Source: Microcoleus sp. FACHB-672 (GTDB lineage Bacteria; Cyanobacteriota; Cyanobacteriia; Cyanobacteriales; Oscillatoriaceae). Taken from it: DNA of 64,000 bases. Where the stretch lies: assembly GCF_014695725.1 (NCBI RefSeq), contig NZ_JACJOU010000033.1:434001-498000 (forward strand). The letters run 5' to 3'. This document shows, in pieces, positions 1-8,645 of the stretch. A program made the translations under genes and the position numbers. The stretch's first letter is position 1. The number at the start of each line of letters is the position of its first letter. Below the pieces are notes generated by a model, which saw only the letters and a program-made list of their open reading frames with translations, was not told the DNA's origin and searched no databases.

Positions 1-2
1 TT

Positions 3-1919
3 GGCCCAACCGCAGCCCTCGCTCAACCGGCAGCCCTCGAAGAACCCGCCATCCCTGCGCCTGCCGTAACAAAAGTCTTGCCGGCGGATATCGTCGGTGT
101 ACTGCTACTCAATACCACCAAAGACAACTGGGGCACCTTAAATCGATTTAATCCCCTGCCCTTCGAGCTTTCTGGGCCAGGTTTTCTACCTCTATTGCCG
201 GCAGGGACTAACTTTTCCGCAGATGTCCAACCTTGGGTGGGCGAATGGGCCGCCGTCGCACTGATGATCCCCCAACCACCGACAGAGGGAGAATTGCCCA
301 ATTTTGCCGACAGCACTCTAACGGTTGCGTCGGTGACAGATGTGGAAGGTGTTAATGCCTATGTCGCCAAAGTTAGAGAAACTCAGGCGGAACCCCCGAT
401 TGAGCGTGAGTACAATGGGGTTACAATTTTAGAGTGGCCGGCACAAGAACCCCCGGTTTTAGAGGAGCCGGTAGAAGCACCTCTCCCGACAGAATCACCG
501 GAAACACTTCCGGAAGAAGAGTTGCCGGCACCAACCCCATCGCCGGAGGGAGAACAGTCGCCACCGGCAACGAATCCACCCCAATCCTTATCGTTCTTCA
601 GTCGATTTTTACCCAGCAGTACTTTACCCCTGCCTTTAGCGCGATTTCTGCCGGCGCAAAGCCAGCAAATCGCAGTCGGAAGTGAGCCGAGTGAACCGGA
701 GGAAGTCCCAGAACCCGTACCCCTTGGGAGAGCCGGTTTAGCAATAGCCGTCTTACCCGGATATTTCGCAACATCCACCACCGGCAAAGCCATCGAACAA
801 TTTATCGATTCTCAAGCCGGTATCAAACCCCTCGCCGAAGCCGCAAAGTTTCAGCGCACCCTCAAGCACCCGCAGTTTTCAACCTCATTAATGGTGGGAT
901 ATAGCAATATTGCTTCCGCCGCCCAGATTGTCCCCACCGTCAGCCTTCCCACACCCCCAGAGGGAAGCCTCCCTTTGCCTCTACCTTCAGGCGAATTCTA
1001 CACAGCTTTGCTAAAAAACCTAGCAGAAACTTACGACACTTTAGAAGGCTTTGTTTGGGTGCAACCCGAAGGAATTCGCGCTCAATCTGCTGCTTATTAC
1101 ACCACTCCCAACCCAGAAAACGCCACAGAACTCACACCCAATGGCGATGGAATTCTGGCAAAATTACCCGCCTCCACTTATATGTCAAGCAGCAGCCGCA
1201 ATTTCCAAAAGCAGTGGAGCAGAATGGTAAAGCTATATGGTGAAGAAGGACAATCATTTCTAGATATATTCAGAGACGGCATCCGCAGCGTGACTGGGCT
1301 GGATCTCGAAGAAGATATTATCTCTTGGATGGATGGCGAATTCTCCTTATTTTTCTTCCCTAGCGCTCAAGGATTATTTCCCCAAGCCGCTCCAGCGTTC
1401 AAGCTCGGAATGGGATTGATGATCCAAACCAGTGATCGCCCCGCCGCCGAGAGAATGTTAAACCAGCTGGAAGAATCTGTAACAACATCATCGGGTAGCA
1501 CCGTCAGCATTACCCGTCGGGAGGGATCGTCCCCCCTTACCAGTTGGGAAGCTCCCATGCCAGGAAAAGCGCCTCAAAGCTTTTTTGCTTACCGCTGGGC
1601 AGATGACAACACCCTCATCCTCACCAGCGGCAGCGGCCCGATGAGCTTGCTAACCCCCGAACCGAGTCAGCCTCTCGCCAACTCCTACATCTTCCAAACT
1701 GCTACAGAATCTTTCCCACGCCCGAATGAAGGCTACTTTTATCTCAACTGGGGCGCTACACTTTCATTTATTTACACGTTCTTTCCGCTCGACGACAGCG
1801 AGTCATCCCGTTTTATCAAACAAGGTTTAGGAATGATCCGCAGCTTCAGTGGTAGCAATTCCGCCACTCCAGAAAAAGAACAGTCAGATATTTTATTCGT
1901 CATAGCGCCGGCGCAGTAA
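3..1919 (+). CDS. DUF3352 domain protein (5' end outside window)
   Basis: The reading frame is open from the first codon of the window, so the gene starts upstream; the first in-window start candidate is a TTG at 78, which is unlikely to be genuine. The protein resembles the cyanobacterial DUF3352 family: it has the block ADVQPWVGEWAAVAL near the N-terminus, and a matching DVQPWLGDEITLAVT block occurs in the second family member at 50946-52667. A Pro/Glu/Ala-rich, probably disordered insert lies roughly at residues 110-200 of the visible part. The C-terminal half contains repeated segments for a domain that measures its own paired sub-blocks (YLNWGATL near the end corresponds to YLDWPASR in the paralogue). 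Family members are usually anchored in the membrane at the N-terminus, which here would be outside the window. Function is unknown. The family call is confident; the role is not known. Confidence 0.8.
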   Translation, partial: GPTAALAQPAALEEPAIPAPAVTKVLPADIVGVLLLNTTKDNWGTLNRFNPLPFELSGPGFLPLLPAGTNFSADVQPWVGEWAAVALMIPQPPTEGELPNFADSTLTVASVTDVEGVNAYVAKVRETQAEPPIEREYNGVTILEWPAQEPPVLEEPVEAPLPTESPETLPEEELPAPTPSPEGEQSPPATNPPQSLSFFSRFLPSSTLPLPLARFLPAQSQQIAVGSEPSEPEEVPEPVPLGRAGLAIAVLPGYFATSTTGKAIEQFIDSQAGIKPLAEAAKFQRTLKHPQFSTSLMVGYSNIASAAQIVPTVSLPTPPEGSLPLPLPSGEFYTALLKNLAETYDTLEGFVWVQPEGIRAQSAAYYTTPNPENATELTPNGDGILAKLPASTYMSSSSRNFQKQWSRMVKLYGEEGQSFLDIFRDGIRSVTGLDLEEDIISWMDGEFSLFFFPSAQGLFPQAAPAFKLGMGLMIQTSDRPAAERMLNQLEESVTTSSGSTVSITRREGSSPLTSWEAPMPGKAPQSFFAYRWADDNTLILTSGSGPMSLLTPEPSQPLANSYIFQTATESFPRPNEGYFYLNWGATLSFIYTFFPLDDSESSRFIKQGLGMIRSFSGSNSATPEKEQSDILFVIAPAQ

Positions 1920-2089
1920 GTGCTTAGTGCTCAGTGGGAGAGGGAAATAGTGCTGAATCTGCGTTTATCTGCGGTTAATAAATCAATATAAATCTATTCA
2001 TCAGTAGAACCGGCATCCTGCCACACTTATAAATGCCGGCCAAATTTCTGCGGCTTGATCCCATCCGGCAAGCCCGATTGGTAGCCGAA

Positions 2090-2116
2090 TTATGAGTTAA
2101 ACCGTTAAACTCATAA
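2090..2116. repeat. 9-bp inverted repeat upstream of the M20 gene
   Basis: Perfect arms TTATGAGTT and AACTCATAA separated by 9 bases, ending 25 bases before the ATG at 2142. It has no T-run. It could be an operator or simply one of the short hairpins that are common in the spacers of this genome. Confidence 0.4.
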
Positions 2117-2141
2117 CTCAAAACTCCACAGTTAAATAAAA

Positions 2142-3320
2142 ATGCTCTCACAAATTAAAGACTTAGCAAAAACCTTAGCACCTCGCCTCATTGAAATTCG
2201 GCGGCACATCCACTCTCATCCAGAACTAAGTGGTCAAGAATACCAAACAGCGGCTTATGTTGCCGGCGTGCTCTCCTCCTGCGGCATCCATGTGCGAGAA
2301 GCCGTCGGAAAAACCGGCGTGGTTGGGGAACTGCAAGGTGAGGGCACAGATAACCGGCTGCTAGCGATTCGGACAGATATGGACGCATTGCCGATTATCG
2401 AACGCACCGGCTTAGATTATGCCTCTCGCCAGTCGGGAATTATGCACGCCTGTGGTCACGATGTGCATACAACCGTTGGTTTAGGAACCGCAATGGTGCT
2501 ATCTCAACTCGGAATTCATCTGCCAGGAACCGTGCGCTTTTTATTTCAGCCGGCGGAAGAAATCGCCCAAGGTGCCGAGTGGATGGTGAAAGATGGGGTG
2601 ATGGAAAACGTCACCAGTATTTTCAGCCTGCACGTTTTTCCCTCAATTCCTGCCGGTTCAGTAGGAATTCGGCATGGTGCATTGACAGCCGCCGCCGATG
2701 ATATTGAGCTAATCATTATCGGCGAATCTGGGCACGGGGCGCGTCCCCATGAGGCGGTTGACGCGATTTGGATTGCCTCCCAAGTGATTACCACCTTGCA
2801 ACAAGCCATTAGCCGCACCCAAAATCCTTTGCGCCCCCTCGTGTTAACCATTGGCCAAATTTCCGGCGGCAGAGCACCGAATGTCATTGCCGATCAGGTG
2901 AAATTGCTGGGAACCGTGCGCTCGCTTCATCCAGAAACTCGCGCTGATTTGCCGGCTTGGATCGAGCGGATTGTCGCCAATGTTTGTAGCGCTTTTGGGG
3001 CACGCTACCAGCTCAACTATAGGCGGGGAGTGCCTTCGGTGCAAAACGATCCGATTCTCACTCAAATCGTAGAGTCAGCCGCCCTAGAAGCCTGGGGTTG
3101 CACTCACGTCCAAATTCTACCCGAACCTTCCCTCGGTGCCGAAGATTTTTCGATGTATTTGGAACACGCCCCAGGCACGATGTTTCGGTTAGGTGTTGGT
3201 TATCCAGATAAACATAATTACCCTTTACATCATCCCCTATTTGAAGTAGATGAATCGGCAATTGTTACCGGCGTTGTTACTTTAGCCTATGCTGTTTATA
3301 AATATTGGCAGCAGCATTAA
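2142..3320 (+). CDS. M20 family metal-dependent amidohydrolase
   Basis: A 392-residue protein of the M20D amidohydrolase group (N-acyl-amino-acid, hippurate or IAA-conjugate hydrolases), which cleave an acyl group from an amino acid with a metal centre. Visible signatures in order: IRRHIHSHPELSGQE near residue 20, RTDMDALPI near 85, the metal-binding HACGHDVHTT near 105, and FLFQPAEEIAQGAEWM near 135 with the catalytic acidic pair. The lid/dimerisation domain follows, and a late metal-site segment GAEDFSMYLEHAPG lies near residue 340. Length is normal for the family. The true substrate cannot be read from sequence. The gene stands alone between two long spacers. Confidence 0.9.
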   Translation: MLSQIKDLAKTLAPRLIEIRRHIHSHPELSGQEYQTAAYVAGVLSSCGIHVREAVGKTGVVGELQGEGTDNRLLAIRTDMDALPIIERTGLDYASRQSGIMHACGHDVHTTVGLGTAMVLSQLGIHLPGTVRFLFQPAEEIAQGAEWMVKDGVMENVTSIFSLHVFPSIPAGSVGIRHGALTAAADDIELIIIGESGHGARPHEAVDAIWIASQVITTLQQAISRTQNPLRPLVLTIGQISGGRAPNVIADQVKLLGTVRSLHPETRADLPAWIERIVANVCSAFGARYQLNYRRGVPSVQNDPILTQIVESAALEAWGCTHVQILPEPSLGAEDFSMYLEHAPGTMFRLGVGYPDKHNYPLHHPLFEVDESAIVTGVVTLAYAVYKYWQQH

Positions 3321-3782
3321 AATTGGGCATGGGGCATTGGGCATTAGTTTTGGTACAAAAGTGTTGAATTTTAATAGTTTTAGATAAAAAGCCCCTTAGT
3401 CAGACAGAGTTTAGCTGGGGGTATTCTGTTGCTGACTTTGGGTTGCAGCAGATTTGATTCAGGTGCCGGCACACGCTTTGCAAAGGGCGAATAGCGCTTT
3501 TGGGGAAGTTTCCCCGAAAAAAATGTAAAAAGGATGTCAAGCGTTTGAGAGTAACTCTGGAAGTAGCCGGAAGGTCAGCTTTATCAGGTTTTTGTACATT
3601 TTGGGTGGAGCCGATGGAAAAGCGTAAGTTTACAGATTAAATGTTTGTTATTTTATAGGCTGTAATGGGATGTTCTGTTGCAATGGCGACACAACTAATA
3701 GTTAGGTAGTTAGTAAAGCACTGCCATCCTCTTTCGACTTTATTTGGTCTAAAATGACAAAACTCTAAACGGTCAAGCAATC
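3321..3782. other. Intergenic spacer with short tandem repeat
   Basis: No convincing gene. It begins with three GGGCAT units spaced 7 bases apart (3326-3345), a low-complexity repeat style common in cyanobacterial spacers. A small GGGGAAGTTTCCCC hairpin lies near 3499-3512 with an A-run, not a T-run, after it. The rest precedes the ATPase gene at 3783. No strong ribosome binding site is visible before that start. Confidence 0.5.
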
Positions 3783-5393
3783 ATGTCCTTCAATTTGGCT
3801 ATACCTCGCTCTACTGGTGAGCTACTCAATCTCACTATCAACATGGGGGAAACCCTGTTCGTTCTGGGTGCCAACGGTACTGGTAAGTCCAGCATAATGC
3901 AACAGTTATATAACCCTCATCATGCCAATGCGCGACGAATATCGGCACATCGCCAAACTTGGTTTTCTTCTAGTGAAATAGATTTATCGCCCCAGCAAAA
4001 GCGAAGCTTTGAATCCAATATCCGAAGCATAGATACCACTCCAGAGTCGCGCTGGAAAGATCATTACTCGGAACACCGTGCAACTATTGCAATTTATGAT
4101 ATCATTGATGCTGAAAATGTACGTGCTCGCTCAATTGCTGATGCAGTCCGTAGCGATATTAAACTGGCAAAAACTCTTTCAAACAAAGATACTCCTATAC
4201 AGATTATCAACGAGGTTTTACGTCTTTCAAATATTACTATTACGATATCTATAGGTGAAAACAATCAGATAGTTGCAACTAAATCTGGAAGTTCTCCTTA
4301 CAGCATTGCGGAACTTTCGGATGGTGAACGTAATGCTTTATTAATCGCGGCGAACGTACTGACTGTTAAAAGTGGTACTTTAGTGCTAATTGATGAGCCA
4401 GAGCGTCACCTTCAACGCTCCATCATTTCACCACTTCTGACACTTTTGCTCTTTAAGCGAGATGATTGTGCATTCATCGTATCTACACATGATGTGATGC
4501 TGCCCCTCGACAATCCTAGCTCACGTACATTGCTGATTCGGGGCTGCACCTACACTGGGTCTTCTGTAAGTGGTTGGGACGCAGATCTTGTTCTTCCCGA
4601 AACTGAGATTGATGATGACATCAAGAAGGATATCCTTGGTGCGCGTAGAAAGATTCTGTTTATTGAAGGCACTGAGCGAAGTCTTGATAAGCCGCTTTAC
4701 AGTCTAGTGTTTCCAAATGTATCCATTGTTGCCAAATCAAACTGTCGAGATGTTGAACATACTGTTTCTAGCATCCGGGACTCTGCTAATCTTCACTGGG
4801 TTCATGCTTTTGGTATTGTTGATAATGATCGGCGGCCAGAAACTGACATTAATCGGCTTAAGGAGAAGGGCATATACGCCCTTTCAGTCTTCTCAGTTGA
4901 GTCGATATATTACCATCCACATATTCAAGACCTTATTGCACAGCGCCATGCAAGTGTTATCGGAGGTGCTTCTTCCACATACCTTGATAATGCTAAAACT
5001 GCTGCAATTCAGGCAATCAATCCACATATTCAACGCCTGAGTGAGCAAACTGCTGAAAAGGCAATTCGTGAGGAGTTTTTTCGGCAACTGCCTAAAAAAA
5101 CAGACATTAGTGCTGGGACACCCATCAATGTTTCCATCAATGTGCCTGAGTATGTCACAAGAGAACGTGACCGATTAGAAAATTTACTTAATGATGCCAA
5201 TCTGGCAGTAATCATTTCACAATATCCAGTTCGTGAAACACCTGCTCTAGACAAGATTGCAAAGGAGCTTAGATTCCAAAACCGTGAACAGTATGAGGAG
5301 GCTGTACGGAAACTATTATTGGACAACAAAGAGGCTCTAACGTTTGTGAAATCTCTCTTCGGTACACTGGCGTCTGATATTGAGGCAGTATGA
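3783..5393 (+). CDS. ABC-type ATPase fused to TOPRIM-like (DUF4435/OLD-like) domain; candidate defence protein
   Basis: 536 residues. The N-terminal half is an SMC/ABC-like ATPase: Walker A GANGTGKSS (29-37), signature LSDGERNA (178-185), Walker B LVLIDEPERH (from 200) and the switch histidine in STHD (234-237). The second half looks like a TOPRIM fold: an acidic FIEG (E295) and an IVDND acidic pair (D347, D349), spaced as in OLD-family and DUF4435 proteins. The remaining C-terminus is helical and unrecognised. Known ATPase–TOPRIM proteins (OLD, Gabija GajA, and the AriA/AriB pair of PARIS, which can occur as a fused protein) act in phage defence, nicking or cleaving nucleic acid. Here both parts are in one reading frame. 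The gene is less GC-rich than its neighbours and lies next to a toxin–antitoxin pair, which fits an acquired defence gene. The defence role is inference; the ATPase part is certain. Confidence 0.75.
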   Translation: MSFNLAIPRSTGELLNLTINMGETLFVLGANGTGKSSIMQQLYNPHHANARRISAHRQTWFSSSEIDLSPQQKRSFESNIRSIDTTPESRWKDHYSEHRATIAIYDIIDAENVRARSIADAVRSDIKLAKTLSNKDTPIQIINEVLRLSNITITISIGENNQIVATKSGSSPYSIAELSDGERNALLIAANVLTVKSGTLVLIDEPERHLQRSIISPLLTLLLFKRDDCAFIVSTHDVMLPLDNPSSRTLLIRGCTYTGSSVSGWDADLVLPETEIDDDIKKDILGARRKILFIEGTERSLDKPLYSLVFPNVSIVAKSNCRDVEHTVSSIRDSANLHWVHAFGIVDNDRRPETDINRLKEKGIYALSVFSVESIYYHPHIQDLIAQRHASVIGGASSTYLDNAKTAAIQAINPHIQRLSEQTAEKAIREEFFRQLPKKTDISAGTPINVSINVPEYVTRERDRLENLLNDANLAVIISQYPVRETPALDKIAKELRFQNREQYEEAVRKLLLDNKEALTFVKSLFGTLASDIEAV

Positions 5394-5702
5394 TTGCGTG
5401 CAGTCATTACCGTATTCTTACTCTGACAGTAGTGCCTAACAAACGTAGGCACCGGACGGATTAGTGACTCATAGCTTCGTTTCAGTCTTGTCACCGCCGA
5501 TGATACTAGCCGTTAGACTATGAGCTTAATTGGTGAACAATTGGCGTAAAGACTCAAAAACCTTTTATGCTCAAGCATTAGCCATTTGTTCGGCTCCAGT
5601 ATGTGTAAATCACTCCCATACACACGACCTTAACCTATCCGCACCTTATCAGGAATCCGTTCGCGTAGTGTACTGTAGGCAATTGAGTGCCGGCCTTTAT
5701 GT
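5394..5702. other. Intergenic spacer after the ATPase gene
   Basis: No gene seen. A 7-bp hairpin GTGCCTA/TAGGCAC lies at 5432-5452, 39 bases after the ATPase stop, and may act in 3'-end formation although no T-run follows. The rest looks like unremarkable spacer up to the stop of the toxin gene at 5703. Confidence 0.4.
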
Positions 5703-6023
5703 TTAGGCACTTACTGTCGTAGCTTGTCCTTTAGCTGCCGTAGGTAAAATAGCTAAAACTTTTGGTGCTAAAGATTTCAGATCCCCTAAACGATTGGATG
5801 ATGCTTGCAGAACAATTACCGCAATATTGAACTGTGGCAGATTCTGTTGAAACGACAAGTTGCGATCAACTGTTATGAAAACATCAAACTCTGCTTCAGC
5901 AAGGGCCAGAAGTTGACCATTTTTGACTCCGCCCCATCCCATCTGTGGAACCGTTTTCACCTCATACCCAACAAACTCTCTCGCAAGTTTGCGGTCAATA
6001 CACTCATCCAAAAGGAGCCTCAT
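5703..6023 (-). CDS. DUF5615 family PIN-like toxin
   Basis: About 106 residues from the ATG at 6023. The longer frame to 6074 would overlap the antitoxin gene and lacks family similarity, so the ATG giving MRLLLDECID was chosen. DUF5615 proteins are PIN-like, Mg-dependent RNase-type toxins. The acidic residues expected in the fold are seen in LLLDECIDRKLA (residues 3-14) and FDVFITVDRNLSFQQ (from about residue 43), together with the family phrase MGWGGVKNGQLLALA. The start codon follows the stop of the DUF433 gene by one base, so the two are almost certainly translated together as a toxin–antitoxin operon. Confidence 0.85.
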   Translation of the reverse strand: MRLLLDECIDRKLAREFVGYEVKTVPQMGWGGVKNGQLLALAEAEFDVFITVDRNLSFQQNLPQFNIAVIVLQASSNRLGDLKSLAPKVLAILPTAAKGQATTVSA

Positions 6024-6024
6024 G

Positions 6025-6243
6025 CTATGCCCCCATGCCCACAAGCTGTTTCCCTGCTTCTTCCAACAAAGCAATGACCTGCTCTCTGGTTACAGTTGGA
6101 AATCCATCTAAAAAATCGTCAATTGATTCTCCGGCTTTAAGATAGTCTAAAAGCGTCTGTATGGGAACCCTAGTACCAGCAAAAACTGGGGTACCGCCCA
6201 TAATTTCAGGAGATGCGCTAATAATTGAGGAGTCTTTAAGCAT
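6025..6243 (-). CDS. DUF433 family antitoxin
   Basis: 72 residues, full family length. DUF433 proteins carry a small helix-turn-helix and are usually found in front of PIN-like toxins; the typical block GGTPVFAGTRVPIQTLLDYL is seen at residues 16-35, followed by the LEAG/TREQV helix region. A good ribosome binding site (GGAGGTC) sits about 10 bases before the ATG at 6243. The stop is one base ahead of the DUF5615 start. The protein probably binds and neutralises that toxin and may repress the operon. Confidence 0.85.
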   Translation of the reverse strand: MLKDSSIISASPEIMGGTPVFAGTRVPIQTLLDYLKAGESIDDFLDGFPTVTREQVIALLEEAGKQLVGMGA

Positions 6244-6384
6244 CAGTCTTTGACCTCCGGGTTCCGTACTTCACAGATTATCAATTTCTATAAGTATAGA
6301 ATTCTTTAGAGATCGAAAAGGTCTACCTCTATTAGTATCCTGACGTGAGGATGTACATAGTAATCCTAAATAGGTTGTAATTGT

Positions 6385-6420
6385 TCTAGCCGGCAAGATG
6401 CCAGCATCTTGCCGGCTAGA
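6385..6420. repeat. Perfect 17-bp inverted repeat
   Basis: Arms of 17 bases, TCTAGCCGGCAAGATGC and its complement, separated by CA. The arms contain the GCCGGC palindrome that is frequent in this genome. It would form a very stable hairpin but has no T-run; it looks like a dispersed intergenic hairpin element rather than a simple terminator. Confidence 0.6.
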
Positions 6421-6471
6421 AATACATTGACTCAGCAACGCCTCAGCACCTATTAAATTTGCCTAAGGATG

Positions 6472-6503
6472 AAAAAGCCGCCTATCTAAAGTTAGGTAGG
6501 CGG
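6472..6503 (-). terminator. Terminator of psbEFLJ
   Basis: The arms CCGCCTACCTAA and its near-complement (one G·U pair) form a stem at 6478-6503; on the minus strand it is followed by CTTTTTC. It lies about 140 bases after psbJ. The plus strand also has TTCTTTT after the stem, so it may work both ways. Confidence 0.75.
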
Positions 6504-6641
6504 TTCTTTTACAATCGCTCAGTGATTAGTAGCAGAAAAAACTAACTATTTTAAGGCCGGTGAGAGCGGTTAATCTTTCCTCGCAGACAGACCAACTCTC
6601 TCGATCACACCCGCCCTTATTCACTAAACAAAAGCGAAATA

Positions 6642-6761
6642 CTACAAAGAGGAACCTAATCCGGCGTAGGCACCATAGAAGAAAATACCTACAATCGTAA
6701 TCACACCCAGGCCGGCGACGGTTGCGACAACCCACAAAGGAATTCTGCCACTTTCAGACAC
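6642..6761 (-). CDS. psbJ: Photosystem II reaction centre protein J
   Basis: 39 residues starting at a GTG (6761-6759), read as [17 protein letters not shown] and ending [10 protein letters not shown]. It is a single-membrane-span subunit of photosystem II near cytochrome b559 and the plastoquinone exchange region. A GGAGAGG ribosome binding site ends 9 bases before the GTG; the nearby ATG at 6778 leads to a stop after three codons and was rejected. It is the last gene of the psbE–F–L–J operon. Confidence 0.95.
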   Translation of the reverse strand: MSESGRIPLWVVATVAGLGVITIVGIFFYGAYAGLGSSL

Positions 6762-6837
6762 AGCTTTTACCTCTCCATTAAAAACACAGCTGAAGATCGT
6801 TAGATCATTAAATCGAAAAATCGAGATTTATCGCCAG

Positions 6838-6960
6838 TTAGTTAAAGAAATAACTGGAAAACAAGATACCCAGGCAAAAAATCAGTAACAGGCCCAAGTA
6901 CAGGGATGTCCGGTTTAATTCTACCGGCTGATTATTCGGGTTGGGAGAGCGAGTCGGCAT
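6838..6960 (-). CDS. psbL: Photosystem II reaction centre protein L
   Basis: 40 residues, beginning [20 protein letters not shown] and ending in a single hydrophobic span with SSYFFN. PsbL is a one-span subunit at the photosystem II monomer interface that supports the acceptor-side quinone site. The ribosome binding site TAGGAG overlaps the stop codon of psbF, and the ATG follows by 9 bases, so the two are translationally linked. Confidence 0.97.
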   Translation of the reverse strand: MPTRSPNPNNQPVELNRTSLYLGLLLIFCLGILFSSYFFN

Positions 6961-6972
6961 GAGAAATTACTC

Positions 6973-7107
6973 CTATCGTTGAATAAATTGCATGGCGGCG
7001 ATCGCGCCCAAAAAGAAGATCGTGGGCACTCCTAGGGTATGCACTGCCAGCCAGCGAACCGTAAAAATGGGATAAGAAACAGGCTCGTTTGCTCGATTGG
7101 TCGTCAT
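6973..7107 (-). CDS. psbF: Cytochrome b559 subunit beta
   Basis: 44 residues, [20 protein letters not shown] then [20 protein letters not shown]. The single histidine (residue 22, in the WLAVH motif) is the heme ligand contributed by the beta chain; the partner histidine is in PsbE. The gene starts 21 bases after psbE and ends 12 bases before psbL. A CGGAG ribosome binding site precedes the ATG. Confidence 0.97.
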   Translation of the reverse strand: MTTNRANEPVSYPIFTVRWLAVHTLGVPTIFFLGAIAAMQFIQR

Positions 7108-7128
7108 AATTTAGAACTCCGTTAGGAA

Positions 7129-7377
7129 CTACTTATTGATAAATTGATCAATTTGTTGCTTCGACTCAAAGCGGTCTTGCACAATTGGCAATTCCTGGCG
7201 AGTTTGGGTGAAATACTCATTAGGCCGAGGCGTACCGAATACGTCGTAAGCCAAACCTGTACTCACAAACAACCAGCCGGCGACAAACAGCATGGGGATG
7301 GTGATACTATGAATCACCCAATAGCGGACACTGGTAATAATGTCCGAAAACGGACGTTCTCCTGTTGAGCCAGACAT
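7129..7377 (-). CDS. psbE: Cytochrome b559 subunit alpha
   Basis: 82 residues, the normal length. One membrane span with the heme-ligand histidine in [18 protein letters not shown] (about residue 23), then the lumenal tail [18 protein letters not shown] typical of PsbE. It forms the b559 heme site with PsbF in the photosystem II reaction centre. It is the first gene of psbE–F–L–J and lies 118 bases after ycf48, the order conserved in cyanobacteria. Confidence 0.98.
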   Translation of the reverse strand: MSGSTGERPFSDIITSVRYWVIHSITIPMLFVAGWLFVSTGLAYDVFGTPRPNEYFTQTRQELPIVQDRFESKQQIDQFINK

Positions 7378-7495
7378 TCAGATTCCTCCTGTAGACTACT
7401 GTTAAAAACTCAATCTCTATGATACGAAACTTGCACAACACTCACAAGCAAGTAATTTTAACCACCGGCAAGACTACCGGCGATTTTTATTAGCA

Positions 7496-8542
7496 TCAGG
7501 CAGATGCGGCATTAGCTTGATACTTCAAGAGAATACCTTGTTGACCAATAATAAATCCTTGCTGGGGCGACAAAAAGACAATCTTGTAAAAATTAGAGGG
7601 GACATTCTCCACCTCACGGTCTTTTTGCCAGGTTTTACCCCCATCAAAACTGCACAGCAAATTGCCACTGCCGCCGGCAACCCAAACTTCATCGGGTGTT
7701 CTGTAGGCTAAATCCAGTAGTCCCCAGCTAGTGGACACCTCTGGATGCAGCGGTTCCTCCCACTCTTCCCAGTTTTGGGCACTGCTAAATTGTACCTGAC
7801 CACCTCTGGCTAACATCCACAACCGGCCATCTTGGGAAAATCCCATATTCTGGACGCGTCGGGAACTGTTGCGATTGTGCGGTATCCAGGCATTCTGACC
7901 CGGTTCCCAAGTCGAGTAGAAGTTCCCCTTCGCAGACACGGCAACATATCCCCCATTCGAGGAACGCTGGATATTCCGCACGACACCGACGGCTTCCTGC
8001 ACCATCGCTTTCCAGTTTTGGCCGGCATCTGAAGTTCGGTAAATTGCTCCCACATTCGTGGTCATCTCAGCGGATTTCGGGCCAAGTGCCAAAATTGTAT
8101 TAGGGGCACCTGGTAGCTTCTCACTTAAGAGAATCCGATTCCAAGACTTCCCCTCGTCGTCTGTATGCAGCAAGACGGAAGGCTGTCCCACAATCCATCC
8201 TTCTCTCCCAGAAAAGCTCACCGATGTCAATAAAGCTTTTTCCTCATCCAGATCCAAACGTTGTTCTTGCCAAGTTTGGCCGGCATCTGTGGTTTCTAGT
8301 AAGGTGGCATTGCTGCCGACAATCCAACCGTGGTTGGGGTCAGATGTAAAGGCAATGTCTTGTAAATTCGATTCACTGGGCAGGTTGATCACTTGCCAGG
8401 GGCTGGAACTGAGAGAGGGGACTTGAGAACATCCCACACAAAGCAGGACGGCTGCTAGTAATAAAACAAGGGGTTTCAAAGGTTTGATGAGCGAGTCTAT
8501 CACAGTCCAATCTATATATCTGTTAATCGTTTTTTGTTGCAT
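7496..8542 (-). CDS. ycf48: Photosystem II assembly factor Ycf48 (HCF136 homologue)
   Basis: 348 residues. Ycf48 binds newly made D1 and helps assemble and repair the photosystem II reaction centre at the lumenal side. The N-terminus has a hydrophobic stretch LVLLLAAVLLCVGCS that ends in a lipobox, so the mature protein is probably a lipoprotein anchored in the thylakoid membrane. The rest is a seven-bladed BNR/Ycf48-type propeller with repeats such as DPNHGWIVGSNATLLETTDA, GREGWIVGQPSVLLHTDD and PDEVWVAGGSGNLLCSFDGG. It lies between rubA and psbE, which fits its job. Strong call. Confidence 0.95.
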   Translation of the reverse strand: MQQKTINRYIDWTVIDSLIKPLKPLVLLLAAVLLCVGCSQVPSLSSSPWQVINLPSESNLQDIAFTSDPNHGWIVGSNATLLETTDAGQTWQEQRLDLDEEKALLTSVSFSGREGWIVGQPSVLLHTDDEGKSWNRILLSEKLPGAPNTILALGPKSAEMTTNVGAIYRTSDAGQNWKAMVQEAVGVVRNIQRSSNGGYVAVSAKGNFYSTWEPGQNAWIPHNRNSSRRVQNMGFSQDGRLWMLARGGQVQFSSAQNWEEWEEPLHPEVSTSWGLLDLAYRTPDEVWVAGGSGNLLCSFDGGKTWQKDREVENVPSNFYKIVFLSPQQGFIIGQQGILLKYQANAASA

Positions 8543-8645
8543 TTAGAACCGGCAGTCTTTCAGTTTCAGCTCAAACGCGAATGCGATCCAACTCTTTCTC
8601 TATTGCATCAAGACTTCATCATTCGAGTAGAATCTTGAAGCTGTC

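Larger units (their letters stand above)
6244..6641. other. Spacer between toxin–antitoxin operon and psbJ
   Basis: Holds the probable toxin–antitoxin promoter region (minus strand, TATACT near 6293-6298), a 17-bp inverted repeat at 6385-6420 and the psbEFLJ terminator at 6472-6503. No gene is visible. Confidence 0.5.

Noticed and set aside
383-793. Minus-strand 136-codon frame inside the first DUF3352 gene
   Set aside because: Low-complexity Gly/Ser/Val translation mirrored from the Pro-rich insert; a shadow of the plus-strand gene.
3499-3512. GGGGAAGTTTCCCC hairpin as terminator of the M20 gene
   Set aside because: It is about 180 bases from the stop and is followed by an A-run, not a T-run, on the coding strand.
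4717-5040. Plus-strand 107-codon frame inside the ATPase–TOPRIM gene
   Set aside because: Different frame of a well-supported gene; hydrophobic but no start signal.
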